DNA from: Polymyxa betae
Taxonomy: Eukaryota > Endomyxa > Phytomyxea > Plasmodiophorida > Plasmodiophoridae
Assembly (NCBI GenBank): GCA_003693705.1
Contig: RBZT01000348.1
Coordinates: forward strand, 88,886-152,885
DNA: 64,000 nucleotides
Direction: 5' to 3'
Below, piece by piece: positions 47,480 through 59,067 of the stretch. The notes under the pieces were generated by a model that saw only the letters and a list, made by a program, of their open reading frames with translations, was not told the DNA's origin and ran no database searches. Both the position numbers and the translations under genes were made by a program. How positions within the stretch are numbered: the stretch's first letter is position 1; each line of letters starts with the position of its first letter.

Positions 47480-48131
47480 ATATACCTGGCAGTGGCTGGT
47501 TTACTGGTCCACGCATATTTCGCATTGCCTTGCCAACGTACGGGATACTTCTCGGCTACTGGCGTAGTGTCCGACAGTCACGAGTCGACTGGTGACACTA
47601 TCGTGAGGGGCTCCAACTTTCTCCCCGCGTTATGTTCAGTTGTGGGGTGCGGGTTGTCATCTGTCGGCGCTATAGGAATGCAGTCGTGTGAAAGCTCACC
47701 AACTCGCCACTCTGTTCCCAGAATTGGCGTCTAGTAGTCGGAATGAATGCGTGATGCATTTCAAGGCCTTGCATTAACACACACATTAACAGCTAACGCA
47801 AAAGTCAAATTTATGAAACGAAACTTCATAAGCATAATTTTATTGAAGACCCTCGGCTAAGACCTATCAACTTACAAATCACAAGATATACAGAAGGCTC
47901 ACTTGTAGAACAGGCAATTCGGACGCGAAATTTGACGCTGAAAATCGCTACCAGCCAATTTCAAAAGCAGAATAAACAGAATACCATAACAAAACAGAGC
48001 GATCCCGATAGATGATGACTTCGACGCTATTGCAGAATAAAACTAGGCAGCTGCATTTATAATCAGATGCGACCAACAGAACAGCAATTGCAAAGAGCGC
48101 CTCTTAGCACAGTCCACGTCGTCAAAACTGT
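47480..48131. other. Spacer between the KOW-like gene and UAP56/SUB2
   Basis: A 652-bp interval. The left part probably contains the first exon(s) and promoter of the KOW-like gene; the right part is the 3' region of the helicase gene. The plus-strand frame at 47492-47734 is not convincing as a gene. No RNA gene or repeat seen. Confidence 0.35.
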
Positions 48132-49672
48132 TTATGCAGTCATGTAAGTGCTTGAATCAATCTTATCAGGTAGCTCCGTGATTTCGACTTCGAAACGGGA
48201 CTGAACTTGTTCCAAGACAGTGGAGTCTTCCTCGGAGCTGACAAACGAAATACCAAGACCCTTGGTACCGAAACGGCCAGCACGACCAACACGATGTAAA
48301 TATGTATCACTGTCCTTGGGCATATCATAGTTAATCACGATGTTGACACGTTCGATATCAACACCACGACCGAAAATATCGGTCGACACCAGAATACGGG
48401 ACTTGTACTCCTTGAACTTATTATAGCGCTCGATACGCTCTTCTTGCTTCATGCGGGAATGAATGCACATCGACGGGAAGGCAATTTCATTTAGGAGTTT
48501 GTTCAGTTCAGAAGCCCGATGGACTGAGTTGACAAAGATAACAACCTTGACGGATTTAAGGGTTAGCAAGAAAAGCATGTTAAAGAACATTTACCTGATT
48601 GAACTCCAAATCATCCAAAAGCTGGTTCAGTTTCCTGTTCTTCTGAGATTCGCTCAGCTTGACGTAGTGCTGCTGAAGACCATGTAATGTCAGTTTGGAT
48701 TCATCGTCAACAAAGATTTCTAAAGGATGCTGAGCGAATCGACGACAGACGACACGCATCTCCTTAGAGATCGTGGCAGAGAACAGCATGACCTAATTTA
48801 GAGTAACGATCATAGCAAGCGAATACAGCAAAGCGTTTTACCTGTTTCTCATGAGGGGTGTGCTTAAAGATAGCCTGAACATCTTTTCGCATATCGAGCG
48901 ATTCCAGTAAAGAATCACATTCATCGAGAACGAAACGTTTCAGTTTGTCCAGCTTCAGGACACCTTCGTTCGCCAAAGCGAGAGTTCGTCCAGGCGTTCC
49001 AACAACGATGTGTGGCGTGTCCTCTTTCAGCATACGCCGATGTTCGCGGATGTTGATTCCACCAAACAATACAGCAGTTTTGACATCCGGGAAATACTTA
49101 CTGAACCGTTCAAATTCTTGGCAAATCTGATAAGCTAATTCACGGGTATGGCACAGAACGAGCGTATCAACAACGCCGGGTTCAGGCTCAAGCTGCTGCA
49201 GAACAGCCAAGACAAAGACGGCGGTTTTTCCCATCCCTGATTTGGCCTGGCAAACGATATCCATGCCCAAAATAGCTTGTGGAATGCATTCGTGTTGAAC
49301 TAAGCAAAATTTAAGTAATTGTTACAGATGATAAATGGATCACTAACCTTCAGAAGGATGTTCGAAACCGCAATCACGAACAGCTCGTAGTAGTTCGGGC
49401 TTCAAAAGGAAATCTCTAAATCCTGACGCATGGATACCGGAATATGAGCCCCTGATTAAATCGAGTCGGTCTCGGCAAACAAAACTTGTGCCCGTCCGCG
49501 ATCACAAAATGTTGATTTTGTATCGTCTGGGGATGGGAGGGCTCCGCCCATCGTTAACTCCTTACTTTTTGAGTTCTTTGGCTGTAGCACCGGTCGCCTT
49601 GACGGTCTCGGCGACGTCATCCTCCTCGTACTCGACGAGATCTTCGTCATTTAGGTTCTTGTCGTCAGCCAT
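48132..49672 (-). CDS. SUB2: UAP56/SUB2-type DEAD-box RNA helicase
   Basis: Spliceosome and TREX mRNA-export ATPase. All helicase motifs are visible: [20 protein letters not shown] (motif I), [29 protein letters not shown], the DECD variant ([11 protein letters not shown]), [49 protein letters not shown] and [20 protein letters not shown] rather than DEAD and the [16 protein letters not shown]-motif region identify UAP56/DDX39/Sub2. ATG at 49670-49672 opens an acidic first exon ([19 protein letters not shown]), joined to [11 protein letters not shown] by an intron starting GTAAGG. Three further short introns. About 430 residues, the usual length. Confidence 0.95.
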
Positions 49673-50490
49673 TGGTGCCAGGGATGCAGACAGGTCGAGA
49701 GAGACAACGATAATGGTATGGAGCGACTATCAAATCGGCGAATAAAGAGCCGCGCACGGACACTCTGCCACAGCGAGTGTGAAGAAGAGGTTGCGCTCCA
49801 CACGGCTCAGCCCTGCCTTGCCTGCCTGGATCCAACATTCCAGCTGAAAAAGAAGGCAAGCCTCAAATAAAGCTGGAAGTTTGTCGATACCGGTTAGATC
49901 GACTATCTTTTGGACAACTATGACTGATCGGCAATATTGATGATAGCCTTTTCCAAATTTGTAGGATATCGCGGTAAATCTACGAATCTATCGTAATTGT
50001 ACTTTTGTCCAGCGCAAGTTGATCAAACCGATCAGAGTGAATATTCTAATATTATAACGAACTACTGCAAGTTGAAAATATTAAGCAATACTTTGAGAGC
50101 GTCCCATCCTAGTCGCAAGTCGAGTAGGAAGTTTAATGAATGAACATCTTGAAATCGGCGTCATAGACGAACGATTCCAGATCATCCAAGCCTTAGACTT
50201 AACAGATTTTCGCCATCAGCACTAGAATGATGAGCCGCTATCATCATGATGTCAACCCAGCTCAAGTATATCGCTGATAGCTAATCACAAAGCCTATCTC
50301 ATGCCATAGAGACGCTCAGCGAGTCAGATGCATAGAGAGCAACGTTTCATCAAGCTCAGACTTGATAGCAGTCAATACAATCCCACTTGCAATCCTCTAT
50401 TTAGCCTCAGAATGAACTTCAATAGAAGCTCGGAGTTGTTTAGGCTCTCTTGGTATAATGCCATTATGACCTCCTATAGTTGATGGCAGG
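49673..50490. other. Divergent 5' region between UAP56/SUB2 (-) and the LRR gene (+)
   Basis: An 818-bp interval containing the promoters of both divergent genes. Frames in it are short and unconserved. I see no tRNA-like fold or repeat. Confidence 0.35.
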
Positions 50491-53225
50491 ATGTCGGTCT
50501 GCTACATCAGCGAATCCGTCCTGGAGCGAGCCATTGTAGGCCCGGCTAAAACCCTGGATATTGCCACCCATGTAAATCTGCAATATCGAAAGAACTCGTC
50601 GACCCATAATCCTATTAAAGTATCCGAACCCATCGCTGCTGTTTTATCTTCTCAACTCAACATTTAGAAAATCGAGAAAATGGAGTTAATTCCTCGTTGT
50701 CGTGAACTCAATCTCGCTTTCAATGCGATCAGTCGTATAGAGAATCTGTCGCCGCTACGCCAGCTGCGAGTGTTGAACCTGTCAGAAAATCGCATTCGTT
50801 CCATTGAAGGATTGCAGCATTTAAAGCTGTTAGAAGCCCTCGATCTATCTGGCAATCAGATCAGCTGTATTCCTCCTATATTAGCCGCCAATCAGAACCT
50901 AATCCATCTCCGTCTAAGCCGAAATAAGATCACTGCTGTATTGACCTTGTTTCAGTTCTCGGATTCAGTTTTTTACATGCATTTTCTAGCTTGACGATTT
51001 TTATCATTTATCGTCGCTGGCAAATTTATCGAAGATCGACCTTTATGAAAATCCCTGCATGAAGATTCCTCATAGTCGCTTGTTTGTCATTTTCGTCTTA
51101 CCAACGTTAGCTATGGCATCATTCCCGAACTCTTTTTTAATCGATCTGCACAGAATCGATATACTGGATGGTGAATCGGTTTTAGTATCCGATCGACAAG
51201 CCGCTACCGAACGTTTTGAGAGGAGCTCGTTAAATCAGCTACAGCAACAGCTGCGCGCTATAACTGATTTGCATGCTGGTAAACAGCACCGTTAAATTCG
51301 ACAATTAAAAAAAACGTGCATTACTGATATTTGCTTTTTAGGTTCTTTAAAAAAGCTTTCTGAAGCGGAATCTCAGCTCGTTGCTGACGAAAGAATTCTA
51401 TCTAGTCTGAAAGAGCAGCTGGAGAAGTTCGCCCAGCGCGAAGAGTCTCAGATAACTCATATTCGCGACCTTGAAGCTATGCTTGAACGCAATGCCGCTA
51501 CGATTTCCAGGTCTCAAGCAAGAATAGCTGAACTCGAACAAGAAGTCGGATTATTTGCTGATCTGCTTTATTCCGCTGAATTTGTAGTTCAGGCTATGAA
51601 ACAGCACCCGTGTACTAGATGCCTGAGCATCGAATCGGGATTAGCCTCCCAATTAGCAGCAGAACGAGCCTCTCGCATCGAAGCAGAGAAACAGCTTGCC
51701 GATATGGAGAATGTTATGAACCATCAGTTAAAAGTTGGGCTTCAATTCCACGAGGTCGTCATTCGTGACGTTAACTGATATCAGATTGCTCGGGGGCTGT
51801 TAGCAGCGAAATCACAAAGGTTCGTGATGGAGGAAAGGTTACGCTCGATGAAGGCTTCAGAAGATACCTCCCCTTGGAAAGCAGCATCGCAAAGTCTCAT
51901 TATGCTCTGCGAAACGCTGCAAGCTCAACTCGCTGAATACTCGGTATTGGCGTTTAGCCGTTTGTGTTTGCAACTGCTGAGCGTTTCATAGGATGTAGTT
52001 CGGGCGCTTCACGAAGACCAGCTTCGTTCCGAATCGCTTATCTGCGAACTCGAAGTTCTGCATTTGAAAAGATTTGAGGATGGAATGTGCTCAACTTCTG
52101 CACTCGTCTCGTATGGATTATATTCGTTCTCCTATATGTTTTTCAAACTTGGAAAGCTTCAGCAATGTCCGTCTATCTGGTGGCAGACATTCGAAGTCCC
52201 AGATAATGATCAGACTGCGGCGAATCATTGCAGCAAATGCCAGGTTGCGAGCTGCGCTGACCGCTGAACGTGAGCGAAACGAAAATCTGGTTCGTCTTGA
52301 TTCATTGAGCCTGATCTGCTGTCTGATTAAAATTTATCTAGCAAAACGACTGGCTACGGGAATCCACATCTGAAGTTTTCCAATTACGTGACGAAATCGC
52401 ACAACTGAAATCGCAACTCGCTGATAATTCGCTTTCGGCGAAGAAATCTTACAAGGCTTGTGCTGCTCTATTTATTTTTCGTTCGTTTAGCTTAAAGTTT
52501 GCAGAAAGCCAAGACGCAGACAGAACCTGAAAACGATGCATCCCTGGCATCGGTATTTGCCTCTCGCGAAAAGACCTTGCTGAGAAGGAATAGCCTGTTG
52601 CAATCTGAGTTAAACCAAGTTACTTCTGAGATCGACCAGTTGCGGGCCTCTTCTGGGTCAGACTCAGTATTAAGAGACTTTGGTCAGCTTTCGCTTTCAT
52701 TGCTACTCGTTTTCGATATTGACTTCGTGTTCAGGTAATCAAGTATGTCAAGATTTATTATCATTGCAAAAGACGAGAAGATGGGTAATGGAACTGCAGT
52801 CATACAAATCCCAGTTAGAGCAACGAGATGCTCAGGTCTGAAATGTTCACTGATATCGAAACGTGCTTTCTCTTACATCTCACCAGATCCGATATTTAAT
52901 TGGAAGACTCCAACAGCGATCGTCTTCCAAATCAATTGACCCAGCAGATTCGCCATCAGATCCAGGATTGTTTCGTCATTCCACCGTGGAAAACCTCAGC
53001 TCCGAATTTGATTGTTCCGTCCCGTTTTCGACGAATCGTTTCAGAGCGAATGAATCTGTCCACGAACATTTCGCGTTCGATGCAGACAAGCATGATAACA
53101 GTTTTGATGATGAGGGCGGGTTTTCGGCATTTAAAACCCGAAGTGTCAGGGCCAAACGTGATCCGTTTGACAAGGCCCGATTTATGAAGGTTATGGAAAG
53201 ATTGAAAGAGGAATGTAATATATAA
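50491..53225 (+). CDS. Leucine-rich-repeat and coiled-coil protein (LRRCC1/centrosomal type)
   Basis: The N-terminal half is an SDS22-like LRR domain: an ATH/KIEKMELIPRCRELN join over an intron, then NAISRIENLSPLRQLRVLNL, NRIRSIEGLQHLKLLEALDL and NQISCIPPI. The LRR cap is SKIDLYENPC, then FVIFVLPT/IDILDGESV over an intron starting GTTAGC. The rest is long coiled coil (LSEAESQLVADERILSSLKE; SQARIAELEQEVGLFADLL; REKTLLRRNSLLQSELNQVT) ending RFMKVMERLKEECNI and a stop at 53223-53225. LRR followed by coiled coil is the layout of LRRCC1/CLERC-type centriole proteins and other ciliary LRR proteins; the exact orthology is not established. ATG at 50491-50493. About ten short introns; the middle exons (51780-52740) are less secure. 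Confidence 0.65.
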
Positions 53226-53900
53226 TACAGGAATCCTGAAAAAGAATCGCCAAGTTGTCAATCGATTTGCTGATGGAAAAAGAGATACACTGAGACTCGA
53301 GCTCAAGTGTCTTAGCACCACAAGCTAGTATCCTGCCAACTAAATGATGTCCGTAAAACGAACGACAATTTAAGTTCGCACCTCACTTTATACCGGTGGA
53401 GCGAGCGCCTTTGGACAGTCAGGAAATGGAAATGGCTTTTGGTTTCGTTAATCCCGAATACCTCTGTAATAAAGCCGCTCAGCAGAGCTACAGGTTTACT
53501 ATTATAGTGCTTTTGCTGATATTGATTATATAACGTTTGCGAAAGAAGAAACTCGGTCGCAGCAGGTAGGTCATTGCGGCCACGTCCTGAGATCGACTTT
53601 AGAATCGGAAGAGAAGACTATGTTTGCGAGCAATTTGAAGACGTCAAAAACATCGTGCTGGAGAGGGGCGACCTGTAAAGTTTTTTCCTCCGAAGATCAC
53701 CTTCCGATGGTCGACTTGAGGCAAGTTTTGTAATTATCCAAAAATCCACAATATAATAACTTCTTCCCAGGTCTTCGTGAATGAAAGCTGCCACAGATAC
53801 GAACGCCCTCCTGCTCCAAGCCGGGCTCGGCAACAGGTCAAAACCGTACTTGCGTGCCTTCGGAAGAGAGTCCAAGTACGGGTGTTCTACCGGTTCATTG

Positions 53901-53935
53901 CACAGCGTAACGGTGATGCTTGCCGTTACGCTGTG
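53901..53935. repeat. Perfect 13-bp inverted repeat (hairpin)
   Basis: The left arm CACAGCGTAACGG (53901-53913) and right arm CCGTTACGCTGTG (53923-53935) are exact reverse complements, separated by 9 bases. It lies in the spacer after the LRR gene, within a plus-strand frame (53777-53968) that shows no conserved character. Confidence 0.85.
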
Positions 53936-54048
53936 TATGAACGCTTGACGGGAGCCATTTGCCTCTGAAAATTTAAACTCTGGCGAGAATCATCGCCTAA
54001 ATTAAAAATCAAAAATTAAAATATACAGTTGTTTGTTCTTTATACAAA

Positions 54049-54118
54049 TGAACATATGCGCAATGGAATTTGACTTTGAATGGGGAATTTCATTTTTGAA
54101 TTTCGACTTGGTAATTTT
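54049..54118. repeat. About 70-bp direct repeat, copy 1
   Basis: Starts TGAACATATGCGCAATGGAA and continues through TTGACTTTGAATGGGG to TTTCGACTT. Copy 2 lies at 54242-54311 with only a few differences. Both are in AT-rich sequence left of the inverted-repeat element; weaker similarity extends upstream of both copies. Confidence 0.8.
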
Positions 54119-54241
54119 TGGTTAAGATATTGGGGTAGACGTACAGATGGTACCATAAATTTGATGTTTACCCAATGGAAAATGGACTTGGGACGCTGTA
54201 ATCAGTAATTTGTTCTGTGTAGTCACTGTAGTGTGTACAAT

Positions 54242-54311
54242 TGAACATATGCGCAATGGAATTCGACTTTGAATGGGGATTTTCATTTTTGAATTTTCGA
54301 CTTTAATTTTT
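54242..54311. repeat. About 70-bp direct repeat, copy 2
   Basis: Same sequence as 54049-54118 with a few substitutions and one or two single-base indels. It ends about 20 bp before the left terminal inverted repeat of the 54332-54767 element. Confidence 0.8.
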
Positions 54312-54331
54312 GATGTAATCGTCGAGATTAT

Positions 54332-54767
54332 CATATACCACTCTGAGCAAGAATGATTGTCCGGTTTCCTAAGACCATCTAGAATAAGGAGTGCTTTGGC
54401 CAGTACGCCCAAATAATACAATCACTGCCCAGCTTTTTGCAGGAACTTTATTCTATTCTAATTTTATCCGTACTGGTCCGCTTATTGGGCTGCGCCATGC
54501 CCCTTTGAAGCTGAGAGACCTCATGGCTCCCAGAAAATTACCCGCTGGCTCGAAATGGGCGACCGCCCTCGGCCACCGGCGCTGCCCGACCCGCCAGCAC
54601 AGCGAGACGGACGAAACCTGACAAACAGGGAGCGCAATGGTATCATGCGAAGTCTGCTAATTCGGACCCAAAATGGGAAATCATATAGTCTGGGGAATCC
54701 GACAATCATTGTTGCTCAAAAAAATGGTGCGTAGTTGGACAGTCATTCTTGCTCAGAGTGGTATATG
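54332..54767. mobile_element. MITE-like element with 31-bp terminal inverted repeats
   Basis: The left end (54332-54362, starting CATATACCACTCTGAGCAAG) and the right end (54737-54767, ending GCTCAGAGTGGTATATG) are reverse complements with a single mismatch over 31 bp. Just inside the right end, at about 54693-54717, a second inverted copy of the left inner sequence (core GACAATCATT then TTGCTC) is present. The 436-bp interior has no convincing transposase; a 77-codon frame (54391-54621) looks non-coding. No clear target-site duplication is seen, so it may be old or of a class with a very short duplication. Confidence 0.7.
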
Positions 54768-55141
54768 TTGTTTGCCAATTTATATGATGGAGTCCAATTA
54801 TGAAAACATCAATGTATAACATTAGATTTTAACATATTTTAATAAGAGTTATTATAAAAATATAAATATATACTCAGTTCGATGAAATGTCTTGGGGTTG
54901 TGGAATTCGACCATTAATTAGAATACAGAGGCGCATTGGCAATGCGCGCTTGATAATTATCAGTATGATTCATTAAGAATTTTATAATTGCAGCATCTTT
55001 GAGTTTCAACCAAAACAGTGCAAAAATTTAGGCTTCGCCCGCTTGGATTTCCGAATCCATATTACACAAAAAGCACTGAGAGGCAAACGAACCTAATTTC
55101 AACGTTTTTCTACTGATGTTCATTGTTGAAGGGATTCTTGC
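54768..55141. other. AT-rich spacer right of the MITE-like element
   Basis: A 374-bp AT-rich interval between the inverted-repeat element and the coiled-coil remnant. I see no gene, RNA or repeat in it. Confidence 0.4.
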
Positions 55142-55345
55142 ATGCCAAAGTCGCTCCAGAATCACGCCGATGACCGGCATCCTGCAAATTGTTTTCTGCA
55201 AGAACCCAAGCTACAGCTGGCGGACTTGCAGTCAACCAACGACCATCTCCGTCATGCGCTAAAATTACAAAAAGAACAAAACGACGCCTTCGCCAAGATC
55301 GATGCGGATAAACAAATGATGCAACGCCTGGGACAACAGAATTAA
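55142..55345 (+). pseudogene. Coiled-coil protein remnant
   Basis: An ATG-started frame of 67 residues, strongly heptad-like (LADLQSTNDHLRHALKLQKE, then DADKQMMQRLGQQN), is interrupted by a TAA. The same frame continues as ELQMQLSNANSKRDHAFQKA to another stop, and a neighbouring frame then gives FEERQTRVQRLEKKCQSQQR. No GT-AG pair removes the first stop. This looks like a decayed or truncated coiled-coil gene, perhaps a fragment of a gene like the LRR-coiled-coil gene 2 kb upstream; that link is a guess. A short genuine gene is the alternative. Confidence 0.4.
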
Positions 55346-55853
55346 GAGCTGCAGATGCAGCTATCAAATGCTAATTCAAAGAGAGACCATGCGTTCCAAA
55401 AAGCATTGTCTGTTCTATTGAAATCAATCATTTTTGATAGAGGTTCGAAGAACGCCAAACCCGTGTGCAGCGGCTCGAGAAAAAATGTCAAAGCCAGCAA
55501 CGTTTTATGAAGAACTATTTTAAAATAAAGTTTTTTTATAATCCTGCTTAATAATACTACGAGTATTTCAATCATATAAACATTTAATCACACGTATGCA
55601 TTAGGATTTCGGACCGAGTAATTTAGTACTGAATTGAAAAATCTGTTAATGTTTTCCAGTATGAAATCGGCCTGTCAGATCTCAAACTTGCAAAGTTCGG
55701 CCTTTGAAGTTGTTTTTTCACCAACAAAAGCTGAGCAGATTAAGTGCGATTGTGCGACGCAGCCCATTGGAAATTTCTATTTTATTTTACATACAGTTGT
55801 CAGGTTAAGGTTACTCCATTACTCAAGATTCAGGCGAGTTGATCTACGTTCAA

Positions 55854-56048
55854 ATGTTGTCACGCAGCATCATCTTTCAAGGAGCTATAGGCTTAGGCAT
55901 CGGGATTGGCTTCGGCTACTTGTATGGGAGCGTCTCGATTGTGTCTTAAGCTGATTTCTTTCGTAGATGGAAAACGTATCATTGGAGTCAGATCCGTGCG
56001 ACCCGACGATTCTACGAAAACATGGAGAAACAGCAAGCCGAACAATAA
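55854..56048 (+). CDS. Cytochrome c oxidase subunit 6C/Cox9-like small membrane protein
   Basis: Two exons (55854-55921 and 55967-56048) joined by a 45-bp GT-AG intron give 49 residues. A glycine-rich membrane helix (IIFQGAIGLGIGIGFGYL) is followed by WKTYHWSQIRATRRFYENME and a Gln-rich end. Short N-terminus, one helix and a following basic helix with FY.N/E..E are the features of yeast Cox9 and animal COX6C (nuclear-encoded subunits of mitochondrial complex IV). Sequence identity is low and the size is minimal, so this is a tentative assignment. An earlier exon may exist, because an AG acceptor-like site lies just upstream. The stop, TAA at 56046-56048, is 91 bp from the stop of SEC10 on the other strand, so the 3' ends nearly overlap. 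Confidence 0.5.
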
Positions 56049-56139
56049 CGGTGACAAGGCATTCAATACACTAACAATTGTATGATTTACACATTTTTAC
56101 TATAACATAATTAATACGTGCAGATATCGGTTTCATTCA

Positions 56140-58823
56140 TCATGGAAAGAATCGTTTCAGATTAGCTTGCTTGTAGTCCGCTCTTAGCCTAACGAATGTA
56201 TACAAATCTTCCTTGCTGATGTGATCCGGCATGAAATACGGGTCACTATCGATCAGAGGCTTCAGGTTATCTGGAGTAACCGCAAACAGATTCGCCACAT
56301 GTCGTAATGTCTCGAATCGATCGATAACAGGAATGATATGAAAATCACGAATGCAATCCTATCGAGAATTAAGACTAGAAAGAACACAAAACAATCCAAT
56401 TGATACCTGATATTCTCGTATATCCCGCATCAGCTGCAATGCTCCTCCGCTGGAAACTGTAAACGATTTCAGGTGTGCAGATAGCACGCCATGGAACCGA
56501 ATGCCAAGTATCAGCAAATACTGATCTGTACATTCATTTGTATCAAAGCATACTAATAAGACATGGAACGAATTTACCCAAATTCTTTCCTCGAAGGTAT
56601 GAGATAGCAGCTTTGACATGGTTTTTCAATGCCGCAACAACCTCGGCAGCAGCATTGGTACAGCCGCTGCTTTCAGGCAAAATCGATTCTTCCTTGGGGC
56701 GGAAATCAGATTTCTGCTGCAATCTGCTGAGCAACCGAGTGCAATGCTGAATTATGGAATCTGAATGCACAAATGTCAACTTGAGAGAAAGCCCAATAAA
56801 AACAGGTACCGATGGTGGAGTTCAGAACAACGAGAAGCTTCAGTTCAAGAATTTTAATGACCTCTTGCTTTTCTTGGACAATCTTCTGATGGAAGTTCAG
56901 CGAGTCCACCATGCGCCGAGAAATCTCGTTTTCAAAGAAATCCTCGAATTTGTGAATGAGACGATCGAAATCACCAACGAATTGAACGGCAGCTGAATTA
57001 GTCTCCGGAATGGAATCCTGAGTCGAAGCTTCAGAATCAATAATCAACAATGCGAAAGGCTCCATACAGAAATATCTTCAGCGACAGCATTAACCAAATT
57101 ATCGGCAATTCGAAACAAAAGCAGCTTGCTTATTGCTTGAAGATAGGTCTTGAACACTTGTTTCACCACATCTGGACATCGCGGGGCATCCACGAGCTTC
57201 TCGCATCGACCCAGAGCGATTCGGCAGCATTTCTGTAGAACCATAAAACAACCCATTCAACAGCAGCTGGCGTCGCATACCAAAGTCTCATCGAAGATAT
57301 TGCTGTCGAAAACGTCTTGAATCCAGTTTAAGATCCGAATCTCGACCTGAGAGCCCGGCGTCATAGACGTCGTCCCATCAACGATGCTGGCGCGACGACT
57401 AATCTCAGTCGCACGTTCGATGCCTTGCTTCAGCTCCTTATAAAACACATCTTGCTGTCTTGTGATAAACGACTCCCTTTACAGCTGATCAGCATACGAA
57501 ATCCTGTCACGAAGCCTACGAACCTGTATTGACAGAAAAGACCCTCTGTATGATCTTGAAAGGTGAGGTTAACAGCCATAACGACAGATTCGCGTAACTG
57601 AAGCTGCTGAATCTGGGCGGTCAGTTCGCGAACGAGTTTCCGATTCAGGTCGAAGCCGATTTCGAGGCCGACGACAAACGACTCGGCGTTCATCGCGGGC
57701 GTGTTGAAACAGCTTTCCAAAAATCCGGCAATGTTATCTTCGTAAATTCGTTCGATTAATTGACGTATAACCTGGCTGAACATCAGCAATGCAATCGTAA
57801 ATAGCAGGAATCGACCGACTTTATCTGGAGCGGGGAAGACGTCAACAATCACGGCGAAATGCCTTTTACAGGTGTCGATGATGGCGTCGATAAGACGAGA
57901 GCATTCGCTATTAAACTGTTCGAGAGATTCGGGAGACCGGTTGACAGAGCCCGTCATCAAATCTCCGATGCATTTTGAAATGAATCGAGCTATCAAATGG
58001 CCGCCTTCGAACTCAAGGAGCAGTACGGCACACTCCTTCATCGTGTCGATATCATCTTGCTGCCAGGCGTTTTCAAACTCCTTCAGCAGGCGATTCTCGA
58101 TCTCTCCGGAAACCTTCATCAATCATTCAGATTTTTGTTTTCGACAGTTGCCAACATACGTTGGAAATATTCTTAAAAGCATGTTCGGTATTCGGCAAGC
58201 GAGAGAGCTCCTGGGCGGCTTGTTGTAAGGCCTGAATCGTACTGGCAGCTTCTTTGAGATCCTGATAGCAACCTCAGGATACAATCTTGTTAGAAACAGC
58301 AACTGAGCTCACGTCAAACTTGGGGCTTTTCAAGAATCCAGGGATGTTCGGGTGCTCTTTGTTCATGGCGAGAAAATATGAAATCATTTTGCTGCCATAT
58401 GCGCTTCTTTGTTTAGCTTTATCAATCTGCTCGAGCTGACCACCGATTCGCACGGCCGTCTGAGCGACGGAAAGAATCGTCTGGTCTAAGTTCGAAAACC
58501 TTTCTAGCACAGAAATCAGCTGATATTGAGCTGCTTTGATAAAATTCTTTACCGATTAAAGATTCAAGCGCTTCTGCATGATCAGCCAAATTATCTTTAT
58601 GAACGCGATCCATTTCGAAAAGTTCTTGGCTACTCCTCTGAATCTCTCTCAAAACAGTTCGTTCTAATGTCTCGATGGTATTCAAAGCACGCTGGAACAA
58701 CGCCTGTATAGGAGCCGGATCGTTTCGGTCGCCACCGGTAGGCAGTTTGACGCCGGCCATGAGCTTCTCCAGGAAGGCGACTTCATCGAATTCGCCTTTA
58801 AAATCATCCAGAGTAAGGTCCAT
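56140..58823 (-). CDS. SEC10: Exocyst complex subunit SEC10/EXOC5
   Basis: Core subunit of the exocyst, which tethers secretory vesicles to the plasma membrane. ATG at 58821-58823 starts MDLTLDDFKGEFDEVAFLEK, the typical Sec10 N-terminus. A coiled-coil region follows (ERFSNLDQTILSVAQTAVRI), then KMISYFLAMNKE and LLKEFENAWQQDDIDTMKEC with AVLLLEFEGGHLIARFI, which corresponds to AQRRGE..MREVA.VLLHFKGY in animal Sec10. The C-terminus has GALQLMRDIREYQ, ...TPDNLKPLID and LRADYKQANLKRFFP before a TGA at 56140-56142; this matches the conserved C-terminal FVQLRADY block of the family. About seven short introns. About 750 residues. Confidence 0.88.
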
Positions 58824-59067
58824 ATTACCGAGTTATTTTGCTAGGCTGAGCTATAAGAAATTAGACCGATTACGTCGATCTGCTTTGGTATCCCTAACAG
58901 AAGGCGGGCCCATAACGATTAGTAAAGTTGATTGATCTTTCGATCAACTTTCTCGCGCACTTTCTGCTTGCGTGGTTGTCAAAATGATTTTGATATCTAC
59001 ATACAGTGCCTACGAAGTCATCTACTTTTCCGAGATCTTTAATTGGTCTATGCTAGCATGAAAATTA

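Noticed and set aside
13016-58823. COG1, MON1, SEC14-like and SEC10 read as a membrane-traffic gene cluster
   Set aside because: They are far apart, on both strands and mixed with unrelated genes; co-occurrence is likely chance in a gene-dense genome.
58924-58951. Hairpin AAAGTTGAT / ATCAACTTT between SEC10 and the AIG2-like gene
   Set aside because: A 9-bp stem in AT-rich DNA is expected by chance, and nothing else marks it.
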